A stretch of DNA of 64,000 nucleotides from an uncultured Eubacterium sp. (GCA_910584645.1 CAJUAU010000002.1:208515-272514); one strand, 5' to 3'. Numbered from the stretch's first letter, positions 41,477 to 50,990 are shown. Numbers and translations: made by a program. The notes: generated from the letters alone by a model not told the origin.

Positions 41477-41617
41477 TTATTTGTTTTCACAGCTCTGGTT
41501 CCCAACGGTACAGGAGGTTTTGCAGGCAGACTGACAGGATGTCTGGCACTCGCCGCAACCGCCTTTTTTTACAGTATCTTTGAGATTTTTTGATGTAAGT
41601 GTCTGAATTCTTTTCAT
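41477..41617 (-). CDS. scfA: SCIFF ribosomally made peptide precursor
   Basis: 46 residues, too short for standard ORF cut-offs. The basic, Thr-rich leader (MKRIQTLTSKNLKDT) is followed by a core with six cysteines: GGCGECQTSCQSACKTSC, then one more near the C-terminus. This is the six-cysteines-in-forty-five-residues pattern of SCIFF, near-universal in Clostridia. The maturase gene follows. It has its own promoter (TTGAAA-17-TATACT) and an AAGGAAG site. The mature product's role is still unknown. Confidence 0.95.
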   Translation of the reverse strand: MKRIQTLTSKNLKDTVKKGGCGECQTSCQSACKTSCTVGNQSCENK

Positions 41618-41658
41618 GATCGTCTTCCTTTCTTCGATACGTTTCGCATATTATCACT

Positions 41659-41687
41659 AGTATATCACAAAAAAACCGGGATTTCAA
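41659..41687 (-). promoter_or_regulatory. Promoter of scfA
   Basis: On the minus strand TTGAAA (41682-41687), 17 bases, TATACT (41659-41664), lying between the TIGR04086 gene and scfA. Confidence 0.75.
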
Positions 41688-41707
41688 CTAAGAATCATGA
41701 ACTCAAG

Positions 41708-42076
41708 CTATTTTATCCCGGATCGGATCATTCCTCCCAGCATTCCCGAAAAAATACAGACCAGAAATGCCGTGAGCATGCCAGGCATCTGCGCTGCTAC
41801 ACTTTGGTTCCACACGGCACTGACACAATATACCACCGCAAAGTAAACAAGCCCCAGCAGACCGCCGCCAAGATATCTTTTTTCCTCCAGCTCTCCGCTG
41901 AAAAGGAATCCTCCCGCCAGGCAGGAGATCACATATGTAAATAATATTCCCCCATTGGCCCCTGCCATAGACATCTTGCATTTATACATGATAAAAGACA
42001 GCACCAGCAGCACCACCGCAGTCAGTATATAAGCCACCAGAATGCTTTTCAACATTTTTATAGCTTTTGTTTTCAT
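41708..42076 (-). CDS. TIGR04086-family membrane protein
   Basis: 122 residues from the ATG at 42076 (GGAG 8 bases before); an ATG at 42082 lies too close. Four membrane helices of about 20 residues each, with Gly-rich turns (ANGGILFTYVISCLAGGFLF). The family regularly occurs beside SCIFF genes and the yajC/secDF genes in Clostridia; its function is unknown. Position upstream of scfA supports the family call. Confidence 0.88.
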   Translation of the reverse strand: MKTKAIKMLKSILVAYILTAVVLLVLSFIMYKCKMSMAGANGGILFTYVISCLAGGFLFSGELEEKRYLGGGLLGLVYFAVVYCVSAVWNQSVAAQMPGMLTAFLVCIFSGMLGGMIRSGIK

Positions 42077-42141
42077 GTTCATCGCTCCATATCTCAGACT
42101 TAATTATTTTTTATTATATGAGTCTACCAATTCTAATATGC

Positions 42142-42153
42142 TTATGCTATAAT
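42142..42153 (+). promoter_or_regulatory. Promoter of the PHP gene
   Basis: Extended -10 element TGC-TATAAT (TATAAT at 42148-42153) 41 bases before the ATG; the -35 region is weak. On the other strand a TATAAT at 42113-42118 may serve the TIGR04086 gene. Confidence 0.6.
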
Positions 42154-42193
42154 AGTTTGTTAGAAGCGATAAGAGATAATAAGGAGGCTTGGA

Positions 42194-43045
42194 ATGAGAT
42201 ATATAGATTTACACGTGCACTCCACCTGCTCGGACGGTACACTGACACCGGAAGAACTGGTGCTTCGGGGAATTAAAAATGATCTTGTGGCATTTGCCCT
42301 CACCGACCACGACACCGTAGACGGGGTCGCCCGGGCAATACGCAAAGCTGAAGAACTGGATCAGCACATTCAGGTGATCCCGGGAGTCGAACTATCCTGC
42401 CAGTATCCGGTTTCCCCCGACCAGAGTGTAGAGATCCATATTCTGGGCTACAACATTGACCACACAAATCCTGCCCTGGTCTCTACGTTAAAAAAAGTAG
42501 CAGAAGAGCGGGACAACCGCAACAAAAAAATGTGTGAGAATCTTCACAATGCCGGATACCCCATTACCTACAAAGAACTGACAGAAAAATTCGGTGACAT
42601 GATACTCACCAGGGCTCACTTCGCCAAATTGTTATTGGAAAATGGAGGCGTCCCCTCTATGGATACCGCCTTTAAGACCTGCCTTGCCATAGACAGCCCT
42701 TATTTTGTGAACCGTGAATATTTAACACCGGAAGGAGCCATTCAGCTCATCCAAAATGCGGGCGGCATCCCTGTACTGGCGCATCCCCTTTTGTATAAGT
42801 TGTCCGTCAGCCAGATCCGAACGATGCTGGAAACACTCAAAACCTATGGCATCCGGGGAATCGAGGCCCTTTACTCACGAAACCATGGCACTGATGAAGC
42901 ATTTGTACGCAAGCTGGCAAATGAATACGGCCTTTTTATCACTGGTGGATCGGATTTCCACGGGGACAACAAACCGGATATCGAAATGGGTACCGGTACC
43001 GGGAATCTGAGGATACCGGTCATGTTATTGGAGAACCTGAGATAG
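42194..43045 (+). CDS. PHP-domain phosphoesterase (RNase AM/YciV type)
   Basis: 283 residues, AAGGAGG site. The PHP metal ligands are in place: DLHVHSTCSDGTLTPEEL, LTDHDTVDG, PGVELSC, LAHPLL and GGSDFHGD. This set matches the YciV/TrpH group, which degrade short RNA or 3',5'-bisphosphate nucleotides from the 5' end. Monocistronic, with a terminator overlapping the convergent thiE stop. Confidence 0.93.
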   Translation: MRYIDLHVHSTCSDGTLTPEELVLRGIKNDLVAFALTDHDTVDGVARAIRKAEELDQHIQVIPGVELSCQYPVSPDQSVEIHILGYNIDHTNPALVSTLKKVAEERDNRNKKMCENLHNAGYPITYKELTEKFGDMILTRAHFAKLLLENGGVPSMDTAFKTCLAIDSPYFVNREYLTPEGAIQLIQNAGGIPVLAHPLLYKLSVSQIRTMLETLKTYGIRGIEALYSRNHGTDEAFVRKLANEYGLFITGGSDFHGDNKPDIEMGTGTGNLRIPVMLLENLR

Positions 43046-43073
43046 CTGGGCAGCGCCACCCGGCTATCTTTTT
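43041..43073 (+). terminator. Terminator of the PHP gene
   Basis: GATAGCTGGG (43041-43050) pairs with CCCGGCTATC (43059-43068), one GU pair, then five T (43069-43073). It overlaps the last codon of thiE on the other strand. Confidence 0.8.
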
Positions 43074-43699
43074 ATCCCCTCCAGTTTATCTACCATCTGC
43101 TCCGCTGCTGCCGTAATGTCCTTTGCACCGATCACTGCGGAGATCACAGCCACACCATCCACACCGGTTCCCCGGAGTTTTTCCACGTTTCCATGGTTCA
43201 CGCCGCCGATGGCCACCATCGGGATCTTTACGGTATTTCTTATTTTCACAAGCTCCTCAATGGATACATGATGGGTATCTGCTTTGGTAGATGTGCCAAA
43301 CACGTCCCCTACACCGATGTAGTCTGCGCCATCCTTTTGTGCCTGAAGTGCCAGCTCCGCATTGGAGGCGGACACCCCGATGATCTTATCCTGGCCGAGA
43401 AGTTCCCTGGCTGCCATAGCGGGAATGTCCTTCTGGCCCAGATGAACTCCGTCCGCATCCACTGCCAGGGCGATATCAATCCGGTCATTGACGATAAGCG
43501 GGATCTCATAGGCGTCTGTCACCTCTTTTACACTCTGGGCAATCTCCAGAAACTCTCTGCCAGAACAATCCTTTTCCCTCAGCTGGATAACCGTTGCCCC
43601 CCCCTTAATGGCAAGCTCCACCGCCTCTTCAATGGTATCTGTTGTCATAAGATCTCTGTCCGTACAGAGATAAAGAGTATAATCCACTCGTGGTTTCAT
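43064..43699 (-). CDS. thiE: Thiamine-phosphate synthase
   Basis: 211 residues from the ATG at 43699; a GTG at 43711 lies inside the ribosome binding site. TIM-barrel enzyme joining the hydroxymethylpyrimidine and thiazole phosphates. VIQLREKD, VNDRIDIALAVDADGVHLGQKD and MVAIGGV match the family. Two loops deviate: IGVSASN where a His usually follows, and VGDVFGTSTK in place of the usual GPxFxTxTK. It is the last gene of the leftward operon with CBS and DUF5716/5717 genes. No other thiamine gene and no TPP riboswitch is nearby. Confidence 0.93.
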   Translation of the reverse strand: MKPRVDYTLYLCTDRDLMTTDTIEEAVELAIKGGATVIQLREKDCSGREFLEIAQSVKEVTDAYEIPLIVNDRIDIALAVDADGVHLGQKDIPAMAARELLGQDKIIGVSASNAELALQAQKDGADYIGVGDVFGTSTKADTHHVSIEELVKIRNTVKIPMVAIGGVNHGNVEKLRGTGVDGVAVISAVIGAKDITAAAEQMVDKLEGIKR

Positions 43700-43707
43700 A
43701 TGCTGTG

Positions 43708-44139
43708 TCACTCCTTTTCCTCCACCTTTTTCTTTAATTCCAGGATCCGGTCCCTAAAGTGTTTCAGAACAGATCGTCTGGTGATGATGCCCACAAATAA
43801 GCCTCGGTCATCCACCACTGGAACAAAGTTCTGATTGAGAACACGTTCCAGCAGATCCTCTACGGTGGCGCTGACTTTTACCGGATGGTTCCAGTCCTTC
43901 CGCAAAATATCCCGCACCAGTTCTCTGTCCAGATGTTTCAGGTCTCCTTCTTTGTTACGAAAGATCCCCCGTAAAAAATCTCCCTCGTTGATGGTCCCCA
44001 CATAGTATCCCTCATGGGAGATCACCGGCGCCGCCGTATAGCTGTAGCCGCGCATTTTTTCCAGGCCCTGTCTGACAGTATCATCGTCATACAAATAAGA
44101 AACTGATTTTTTCGGTTTCAGCAAAAACAGTATATTCAT
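43708..44139 (-). CDS. Tandem CBS-domain protein
   Basis: 143 residues from the ATG at 44139 (GGAGG site 8 bases before). Two CBS motifs: about 8-60 (DDTVRQGLEKMRGYSYTAAPVI...GTINEGDFLRGI) and about 80-135 (VSATVEDLLERVLNQNFVPVVDDRGLFVGIITRRSVL). Such stand-alone pairs bind adenine nucleotides and act as energy sensors. It starts 4 bases after the coiled-coil membrane protein gene and may regulate a protein of this operon. Confidence 0.92.
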   Translation of the reverse strand: MNILFLLKPKKSVSYLYDDDTVRQGLEKMRGYSYTAAPVISHEGYYVGTINEGDFLRGIFRNKEGDLKHLDRELVRDILRKDWNHPVKVSATVEDLLERVLNQNFVPVVDDRGLFVGIITRRSVLKHFRDRILELKKKVEEKE

Positions 44140-44143
44140 ACAT

Positions 44144-45376
44144 TTATCCCTCCAATTCCCTGCCACTCAGCATATCTTCGATCTCCTGCGCATATTCTGG
44201 CTTTTTGTTCCGGATCCGTTCCAGTTCCTGAATAAAATCCTGCATGATCCCATTGTTATAATCGATCTGGGCCCGCAGTTTCTGACGCTGCTCATTGAGC
44301 TCATGCCGGACCTCAACCATCTCTCTCGGATCCACAATGGCATTCGCCCTGCCAAGCCAAAGATCCCGGTCTTTCACACCGAGCTTGTTCAGTTCTGCCA
44401 GAAGAATCTCATTTTTTTCATTCAAAAGAAACGCATCTTCCCGCTGTCTTGCCCATTCCCGTTTCGCCTTGCGGTACTGGTCGTAAACAAATTCCAGTTC
44501 TGTCACATTCCGCACACGGTATTTGGTACACATATAATCTATGGTTCTCGTATTATTTACATACTTGATCCTGACCCGGTTTGAAAAAGAAATGGCGCGG
44601 TTGCATTTTCTCTCGGTGATAACCATATCCCTCCGGTTTTTTCCCGCTTCGATAACGATGATCAGAGTCACCACAAAGGCAAATGCGGCTGTGGCAATAA
44701 AAGGCACACGGATGTCGGTCTCAAACACCACCAGTATCGTTACGAGAAGAACGCCAAATAACGCCAGCATAAAGCCAAGCACCTTACTTACCAGCTGCAG
44801 CGTACTCTGCTTCCGGATAATATCCCTCTTATCCCTTAAAAGCATCCTTTTTTCCCCGTCCAGCTGCCGCATGTCGTGCTTGATCCTGATCTGATAATCC
44901 TCAAATTCCTTTAATTTTGAGATGTCATCTTCCACCTTTGGTTCAAAATTTTCCATGGCTGCCCTCTGGGCGTCCGTGAATTTATAACGTCGTCCCTTTC
45001 GTTTTTCCCGTTCTGCCGTCAGCTCCACAATGGCAGATGCCGTATCCTTCAGCACCACTTTCTCTTCTTCCTGTGCCTGATCCATCAGCTGGATATCCTT
45101 CAGATAAGAAGTTACCTGTCCATACTCCGTCTTGATCTCCCCACACTGCCTCTTCGCTTCCCGGATTCCATCGTATAATCTCTGGATATAGTCCAGCCGG
45201 ATATGTTTATTCGTCAGATCGACCTTTTCCTTTTCCAGCTTGATCTGCTCCGGCATGGTTTCCAGATCTCTTTCTACATCTTCCGCCTCTGTTCCGTTTT
45301 CTATATCGGATTCTGCTGGCGGCTGCTGATCCCCCTTTTCTTTTTTCTTACTGCGAAACCATCGGAATCCCATCAT
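44144..45376 (-). CDS. Coiled-coil membrane protein of unknown function
   Basis: 410 residues. A basic/acidic N-terminal segment, a coiled-coil (about 40-200), two adjacent membrane helices (about 205-227 and 232-252) and a second coiled-coil (about 260-405). Both coiled-coils should face the cytoplasm, forming a hairpin anchored in the membrane. The gene overlaps its upstream neighbour by 29 bases and is 4 bases from the CBS gene. I do not recognise the family. The layout suggests a scaffold rather than an enzyme. Confidence 0.85.
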   Translation of the reverse strand: MMGFRWFRSKKKEKGDQQPPAESDIENGTEAEDVERDLETMPEQIKLEKEKVDLTNKHIRLDYIQRLYDGIREAKRQCGEIKTEYGQVTSYLKDIQLMDQAQEEEKVVLKDTASAIVELTAEREKRKGRRYKFTDAQRAAMENFEPKVEDDISKLKEFEDYQIRIKHDMRQLDGEKRMLLRDKRDIIRKQSTLQLVSKVLGFMLALFGVLLVTILVVFETDIRVPFIATAAFAFVVTLIIVIEAGKNRRDMVITERKCNRAISFSNRVRIKYVNNTRTIDYMCTKYRVRNVTELEFVYDQYRKAKREWARQREDAFLLNEKNEILLAELNKLGVKDRDLWLGRANAIVDPREMVEVRHELNEQRQKLRAQIDYNNGIMQDFIQELERIRNKKPEYAQEIEDMLSGRELEG

Positions 45377-46151
45377 TTACACCCCCATCTGAATAAGCTG
45401 ACCGAAGCTCATTTTTACAGCGGCTGATAAACTCATCCCCGCCACCGTCATCCTTCCCCCCGGTTTTCGCTTCTATATAGTTCTGTCTTAATTGTTCTAA
45501 TTCTTCCTCGGTCTTTCCAAAAGAACTGCCTTCCTGTTCAAACTGCCCTTCCTGGCCATTGATCAGCAGCGCATACAAATACTGTTGAAGAGACTGTTCA
45601 CTGTGATTTCTGGCATACGCCTCTTTGAAGCCATTGGCTGCCTCCCGGAATGAAGATACATGAAACAGGGCAATCGCCTGATTATGGAGAAGATCACCGT
45701 ACTCTTCCGTGGAAAACTGTTCTGCCATTTCCCCATAGAGAAGCCGTTTATACTCCTGCAGGCTCTTTCCATACTTTCCTGCCCGGAGATAATGATCCGC
45801 CTTTATCTTGTTCTTCTCATGGGCCGGGAGATTTTCAATCTTCTTCATCACCGTTACCAGCTGCACGATCTCCTCTTCCCTGTAATAATCACAGGAACAC
45901 ATCAGCGTAACTACCAGATCTTTGAGATCGTTCTTTTTCCGGATCAACCCGCGCATTTTTTCCGCCAGCACATCCAGCCCCGCCTGTTCACTGAGCCATT
46001 GTGCCAGCTTCTCGTCAAAAAACTCTTCCGTTACACTGTAGATGTGATGATACATATAATAGCATAGTTCTTCCAGCGAATATACCGGGGTCTCCGAGAC
46101 CGGTATGATATACGGCTCTTTTGCCAGCTCTCCCTTGCACAAAATAAACAT
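45348..46151 (-). CDS. TPR-like protein of unknown function
   Basis: 267 residues, soluble, largely helical. Residues about 115-205 have TPR-like pairs (KIKADHYLRAGKYGKSLQEYKRLL, LLHNQAIALFHVSSFREAANGFKEAYARN, described by position). The C-terminus is acidic and ends in a short disordered tail. AAGGAAG lies 9 bases before the ATG. It lies between DUF5716 and the coiled-coil gene and probably forms part of one complex with them. Confidence 0.82.
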   Translation of the reverse strand: MFILCKGELAKEPYIIPVSETPVYSLEELCYYMYHHIYSVTEEFFDEKLAQWLSEQAGLDVLAEKMRGLIRKKNDLKDLVVTLMCSCDYYREEEIVQLVTVMKKIENLPAHEKNKIKADHYLRAGKYGKSLQEYKRLLYGEMAEQFSTEEYGDLLHNQAIALFHVSSFREAANGFKEAYARNHSEQSLQQYLYALLINGQEGQFEQEGSSFGKTEEELEQLRQNYIEAKTGGKDDGGGDEFISRCKNELRSAYSDGGVNDGIPMVSQ

Positions 46152-46166
46152 TTCAAATCGCTTCCT

Positions 46167-47378
46167 TTATTTAATCGTGATGGTCTTTTCCCAGATCCGG
46201 CAGGTTGAAGGATAAAAATCCCCAAAGCCCTTGTCCCTGACTGTGACAATGCATTTCTCCTTACCGGCAAATCTCATCTGCAGGCCGATCCTCGCCTTTC
46301 TGTCCGTCCGTCCGGGAATCCCCTCCATGGGGATACATTGTTTCTCCTTATCCTTTGTCCGCATATTCTTCACATTCAGTTCCAGTTCCCTGTCGCCATC
46401 GGGAATCAGGTCGATCTCATGGTCGATCTGATGCCAGGGAGTTCCTGCCCTGACAAGAAGAATCTCCTGGGGCTTTCCATCTGTATATACATTTATAGAA
46501 ATATTAACCTCCACCGTATCCTCATCCAGGTATACAAATTCTTCCAGCCTGCGTTCCCCTGACATTTCCCGGGCACAATAACAGGCACCGGACACATACA
46601 GGTTATCTCCCTGAAACAGATGGCGCCCCACGCAGAGCTTTTTCATCACAGCTCCGGCGAATCCCCCTTCAAACCCGTTCCCAGTCATATACAAAGTCGT
46701 GATGATCTTACCGTGGATGGCGCCCTGGACCATCCCCTCAAAGATCGAATTCTTTTCCTCTTCGGTACTGTCCTTTTCCTGAAACATCGGAATATAGTCG
46801 CTGTAGTCCCTCTCCTCCACGGCCGCTAACATCGGCCGCTTGTAACGGTCCGTTTCCATTTGAAGATACATCAGTCTGTCCTTCGTATAATCAAACAAAC
46901 CTACATGGTTGATCCATAACTCTTTTTTCTGGCTCAGCACATAATAGATAAAGCTCTGGCGCCGGTCAATGACCATCGCGCGGTCCCGGTGGATCCCGAT
47001 CTTTGACAACGCCTGATAGATGATTCCGATCAACCGGTAATCACGGTATTCCGTAGTAACCACCAGCTGCCGGATGGATTCATTGGGATACTTTTTCCGT
47101 GTCTTTGATAGTATCTTGCGGAAAAATGCAGCCAGAATGTTGACTGGATCCGTCTCCCTGCCCGCAGCCACCACCGGCTCCTGGCGGCAGATCTTCTCCA
47201 GAAATCCTTCTATATACTCTTTTGTTCCTGGAACTGCCACCCTGGTAGGATAATCAATTCCATTCTCATTTCCTCCCGGATCCAATATCTCCGGCTCCTG
47301 AAGCATCGGCCCCAGAACTGCGATCTGGGAAATATCATTTCTAATATCCAAGCCCACATACAGCCTTCGCTGGCTCAT
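46167..47378 (-). CDS. DUF5716 protein with actin/Hsp70-like fold
   Basis: 403 residues. The N-terminus YVGLDIRNDISQIAVL resembles the phosphate-1 strand pair of the actin/Hsp70/sugar-kinase fold; VGLFDYTKDRLMYLQM lies at the phosphate-2 position and TGNGFEGG...GDNLYVSGACYCARE at the adenosine position. The catalytic motifs are less canonical than in Hsp70, so ATP binding is uncertain. The last 90 residues form a beta-rich domain. The family name is from memory of Lachnospiraceae genomes. It is 56 bases after the DUF5717 gene, which looks like its fixed partner. Confidence 0.82.
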   Translation of the reverse strand: MSQRRLYVGLDIRNDISQIAVLGPMLQEPEILDPGGNENGIDYPTRVAVPGTKEYIEGFLEKICRQEPVVAAGRETDPVNILAAFFRKILSKTRKKYPNESIRQLVVTTEYRDYRLIGIIYQALSKIGIHRDRAMVIDRRQSFIYYVLSQKKELWINHVGLFDYTKDRLMYLQMETDRYKRPMLAAVEERDYSDYIPMFQEKDSTEEEKNSIFEGMVQGAIHGKIITTLYMTGNGFEGGFAGAVMKKLCVGRHLFQGDNLYVSGACYCAREMSGERRLEEFVYLDEDTVEVNISINVYTDGKPQEILLVRAGTPWHQIDHEIDLIPDGDRELELNVKNMRTKDKEKQCIPMEGIPGRTDRKARIGLQMRFAGKEKCIVTVRDKGFGDFYPSTCRIWEKTITIK

Positions 47379-47434
47379 AGCAAATCAAACCTTTCCAATC
47401 ATACTGACATGCCGCTTTAATAACAGCACCCGCC

Positions 47435-50400
47435 TTAAAGTGGATCAAACAGCTTCCCGGAAACTTCCTGCATGGAACGGTACTTCCGGACCAGCTGGCG
47501 CAGCACCTCTTCTTCCCCGTCTTCCTTCGCCCGGATCATCTGGTTCACCATCTCATAAAAGGCGGCTGCCTCCTGTCCCGTTTCTGTCGTTTCTTCTTCT
47601 GCTGCCCGGATCACTCCCTGCCTGACAGGGCGGGATCCTGCTCCGGCAAAAATCTGGTAATGAACTGTCTCCCCCCGGAATAACAAGGTCTGATATACAT
47701 AGATATCCTCAAATACCGGCTTCATCTGACAGACCTCTTTTTCCCCATCCTCATGGGTCAGCTCAATATAGAGGTCTTTACTGCGGGAATAATACAGCTG
47801 GATGATACTTCCATGAAGTACCTCAAAAGGAATCTCCACTTTGCCAATAAATTCCTTCATAAAGGAAAATATCCTGCCGGTGGAAACAAAATGGGACAGA
47901 TGATACCCGATATACTCCTTCTCCGCCTCCGTATACTCATCCATGCCGGCATAATAACGCAAAGATGCCAGTATCATACTCTGATTCTCCTCGGAAAGCC
48001 CCTCTCTCCGGATCTTCTCCCAGATCCCTTCTGGCATCTGGCATTTTTCAGTCAGATATCCATAGGAGATAGAACCTAAAAAGGCTTTTACAAGAATCCG
48101 GTTAGCACCATACTCATAATATTCAAGGAATATATCTGCATATTTCTCAAGATCATCCTCTACAAACAAAGCCTGGCCCAGAAGCCGTTCCGTCCCACCG
48201 TCCGATATTTCCGCCCCGTTCTTCCGGGCAGTCTCATATATATCAAAAAGCACAGAAATGCTCCCCATATAAAAATCCGCCAGATAAGAAAGGATCTGAT
48301 TATTTTTTATGCCTCCCCGGTATAGGAAACTGCAGAGCTTCATATAGTACGGCTCAAAATGCTCCCGATCCTCCTCCAGCTTCCAGGTGATCAGAAGCAA
48401 AAGAAGTTTCCGGCTGCAGCTGGTGATCTCATACTTTTTCAGTACACCCAGAGCTTCATCTTTCCATTCATGCTGGATCATCGTCTGCAGGATCCCCGCA
48501 CGCCTCTCCTGGGTGAGATAATGGAAATCAATGCTTTGTATCACCTCCTCCAGCAGCAGATCCTCCCCAATGGCTTTGTAGTAGTCATAGAGAATGAGCA
48601 GGGTCTTCTGCCTGTACTCCATTCCGGGCACCTGCCGCCGGATCATTGTATGCAGAAGAATGGCATCTTTGGCGCCGATATCCTTCTTTTTCAGTGTCTC
48701 TGAAAATAAGTAAAGCAAAAGTACCAGATTGTCAGAACCATTTTCATAACAGCCCTGCGCCATAGACTCCAGGTTCAATATCTTTGTCAGCTGGTATGGC
48801 ACTGTATTTCCATGATAATAACCATTCTTATCTATAAAATACAGCTTAAAATTTTCCGTCCCTATGCTGATATCTGCCTCTCCGTTGACAAGATTATAAA
48901 CCATCTCCCCGCCGCCCTCATCATGAAGGACTACCACCCGCTCCATATTCCTGTTCTCACAGTGAAGCCGGTGAACAAATAAAACCCCCGGCAGTTCTCT
49001 GGCGATCCGGTCTTTACAACTGTCCACAGTGAAAAATTCTTTGTACAGCACTGCCAGTTCCGGACTGATGCGGTGCTCATACAGCTGCCGGAGCGTATAT
49101 TCCTGTATCGCCTCACGATAACTTTGGTAATATTCCGGATACCTTTCCTTGTTTCTGACAATGCTTGCATAAAATCCGGACCTCACCGAATCTCTTAGAT
49201 GGTTCTCATACTGAAAATAGGATGCCACCATCGGCAGAGCTTCATCATAACAAGCTTTGTCCATTGCGTACATATAATATTCAAAAAGTTCTGTCAGCCG
49301 CAGCCGCCGCTCCACTCCGAGACGGAACCATTTAAAATATCTGGTGTCCTGCTTCTCTGTTCGGATCAGAAGGGCGCAGATACTCTGAAGAGTGTCCTCA
49401 CTGCCATATATCTCATAACAGCCCTGAAGCAGCGCCAGAAGTCCAGGCGTACATTTCTTCTGACGCGCCGCCAGAAAGGATACTGCAATCGCCAGATCTT
49501 CCGTGATCAGATCGTGCTTCAGCCCGAATCTGAGAGCCCCTATCGTACTGCTATCCAGCTTTTTCAAAAGTTCCGGCTCCTGCAGCAACAGTAACATTCT
49601 ATATAAGTACAGGTAAGGACTGGCCGCCTTCTCATTCCAGAGCAGCTCCAGTTCTTCCAGAAGGTTTCGGGAACTGCCCTCAAAATATCCCAGCCGCTCC
49701 AGCATAACGAAAAGCCGCCAGTGATGGTAGCCATTTTCATAATACTCCCTGATCTGCCGGCACAGACCGCTTTTTTCTTCCGGCGTACCCAGCGCAAGAC
49801 ACCGTACATACATAGTAGTCAGATAACTGAATACTTTTTCCATGCTGTCCCCTGGGACCGGAGCCGGCATCCCTGTCACCGCATTGACAAAGGCAGTCAT
49901 CTTCCTCTCTTCCCCGGTCAAAACAGCCATATATCCTTCCAGGAGAATATCATTTCCCTTGCCGGAACTGCCAATCTTCTCCCGGTTCTCCACCAGCACC
50001 CGGAGCCACTTGTCTTTTAAACTGCTGTTCATCATGTACTGGATATGACACTTCACCAGCTGCCCCGTCAGCTTGTCCAAACTGCGCTTTTTAGCCCTTT
50101 CTTTCCTGCCCCGGATCCCGTGAAGCCTCACCTTGATCTCCAGTTTCTGATACACATTTTCCAGAAGGACCACGCTCCGGTGAATCCCCTCCGGAACCTC
50201 CGAGGCCCGGATATGAAAAGCAATCACCGCCTGATTTTGTAAAAAGTCCTTATTGCTCAAATTTTCTTTTTCCAATGAAATATAAGAACTACTGGTGCTC
50301 ACCCGGATCCCTGCCATCCCCCAGCTGTCCAGAGCGACCAGGATCTCACCATGGATATCTTCGTCCCTTACCTCAAAGGAAATCTGCTTTTTATTCGCTG

Positions 50401-50974
50401 CAAACCGAACCGGCTTTTTATCACCATGGGCTACCAGAAACTCCTCCAGCGCCTGTTTCTTCGGATTCTTCAATGTTAAATTCTGATATAACCTTTTTTC
50501 TCCCCACTCCTTCAGATAAATCCTTTTGAATTTATCGTGATAAAAAATTGTAACTGCTTCTTCAAAGTTTTCCCTGGCAAGCTCCACAAATTCCTTATAA
50601 GAATGAATCTCACCTTCCGAACTGCAGAGACAGCGCGGCAGTACCCTGACCTCATAGGGCAGCATATATTCCCCACAGTCCGTCACGATACAGAGCTCTC
50701 CTGTCATGACCTCCCCCGCTTTTTTATTGGCAGCATATACCTTTACTGTAATTTCATTTTCTTTTCCATCAAAAACCGGCAGAAATTCTATGTTGAAATG
50801 ATCCACTGCCCCAAATCCCTTGATCTTCGTTCCCGCAGAATTAGACACAGTAAAAGAAGAGGCAGTTTCCCCTCCCTCGACTACTTCCAGCTCCAATCGG
50901 TCTGTGGAACAGATGATCTCCGGCTGCTCATATGTAAATCTGCCCTGAGCCAGTGACATGACTTTCTCTCTCAT
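47435..50974 (-). CDS. Giant DUF5717 protein
   Basis: 1179 residues from the ATG at 50974 (GGGGAG 8 bases before); the open frame goes to 51010. Residues about 1-300 carry two or three beta-sandwich domains (for example FTVSNSAGTKIKGFGAVDHF and ELCIVTDCGEYMLPYEVRVL). Residues about 310-1000 are helical, with short repeats suggesting a TPR-like solenoid. The last 170 residues return to beta structure. No signal peptide or membrane helix is evident. Paired with DUF5716, it suggests a large chaperone-like or scaffold assembly. Function unknown. Confidence 0.85.
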   Translation of the reverse strand: MREKVMSLAQGRFTYEQPEIICSTDRLELEVVEGGETASSFTVSNSAGTKIKGFGAVDHFNIEFLPVFDGKENEITVKVYAANKKAGEVMTGELCIVTDCGEYMLPYEVRVLPRCLCSSEGEIHSYKEFVELARENFEEAVTIFYHDKFKRIYLKEWGEKRLYQNLTLKNPKKQALEEFLVAHGDKKPVRFAANKKQISFEVRDEDIHGEILVALDSWGMAGIRVSTSSSYISLEKENLSNKDFLQNQAVIAFHIRASEVPEGIHRSVVLLENVYQKLEIKVRLHGIRGRKERAKKRSLDKLTGQLVKCHIQYMMNSSLKDKWLRVLVENREKIGSSGKGNDILLEGYMAVLTGEERKMTAFVNAVTGMPAPVPGDSMEKVFSYLTTMYVRCLALGTPEEKSGLCRQIREYYENGYHHWRLFVMLERLGYFEGSSRNLLEELELLWNEKAASPYLYLYRMLLLLQEPELLKKLDSSTIGALRFGLKHDLITEDLAIAVSFLAARQKKCTPGLLALLQGCYEIYGSEDTLQSICALLIRTEKQDTRYFKWFRLGVERRLRLTELFEYYMYAMDKACYDEALPMVASYFQYENHLRDSVRSGFYASIVRNKERYPEYYQSYREAIQEYTLRQLYEHRISPELAVLYKEFFTVDSCKDRIARELPGVLFVHRLHCENRNMERVVVLHDEGGGEMVYNLVNGEADISIGTENFKLYFIDKNGYYHGNTVPYQLTKILNLESMAQGCYENGSDNLVLLLYLFSETLKKKDIGAKDAILLHTMIRRQVPGMEYRQKTLLILYDYYKAIGEDLLLEEVIQSIDFHYLTQERRAGILQTMIQHEWKDEALGVLKKYEITSCSRKLLLLLITWKLEEDREHFEPYYMKLCSFLYRGGIKNNQILSYLADFYMGSISVLFDIYETARKNGAEISDGGTERLLGQALFVEDDLEKYADIFLEYYEYGANRILVKAFLGSISYGYLTEKCQMPEGIWEKIRREGLSEENQSMILASLRYYAGMDEYTEAEKEYIGYHLSHFVSTGRIFSFMKEFIGKVEIPFEVLHGSIIQLYYSRSKDLYIELTHEDGEKEVCQMKPVFEDIYVYQTLLFRGETVHYQIFAGAGSRPVRQGVIRAAEEETTETGQEAAAFYEMVNQMIRAKEDGEEEVLRQLVRKYRSMQEVSGKLFDPL

Positions 50975-50990
50975 CGCAATTTCTCCCCGG

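Noticed and set aside
41487..41687. 66-codon minus-strand frame overlapping scfA
   Set aside because: It is out of frame with the six-cysteine SCIFF peptide, which has its own ribosome binding site and matches the family.
43700..43720. TPP riboswitch before thiE
   Set aside because: thiE starts 8 bases after the CBS gene; there is no room for, and no sequence of, a THI box.
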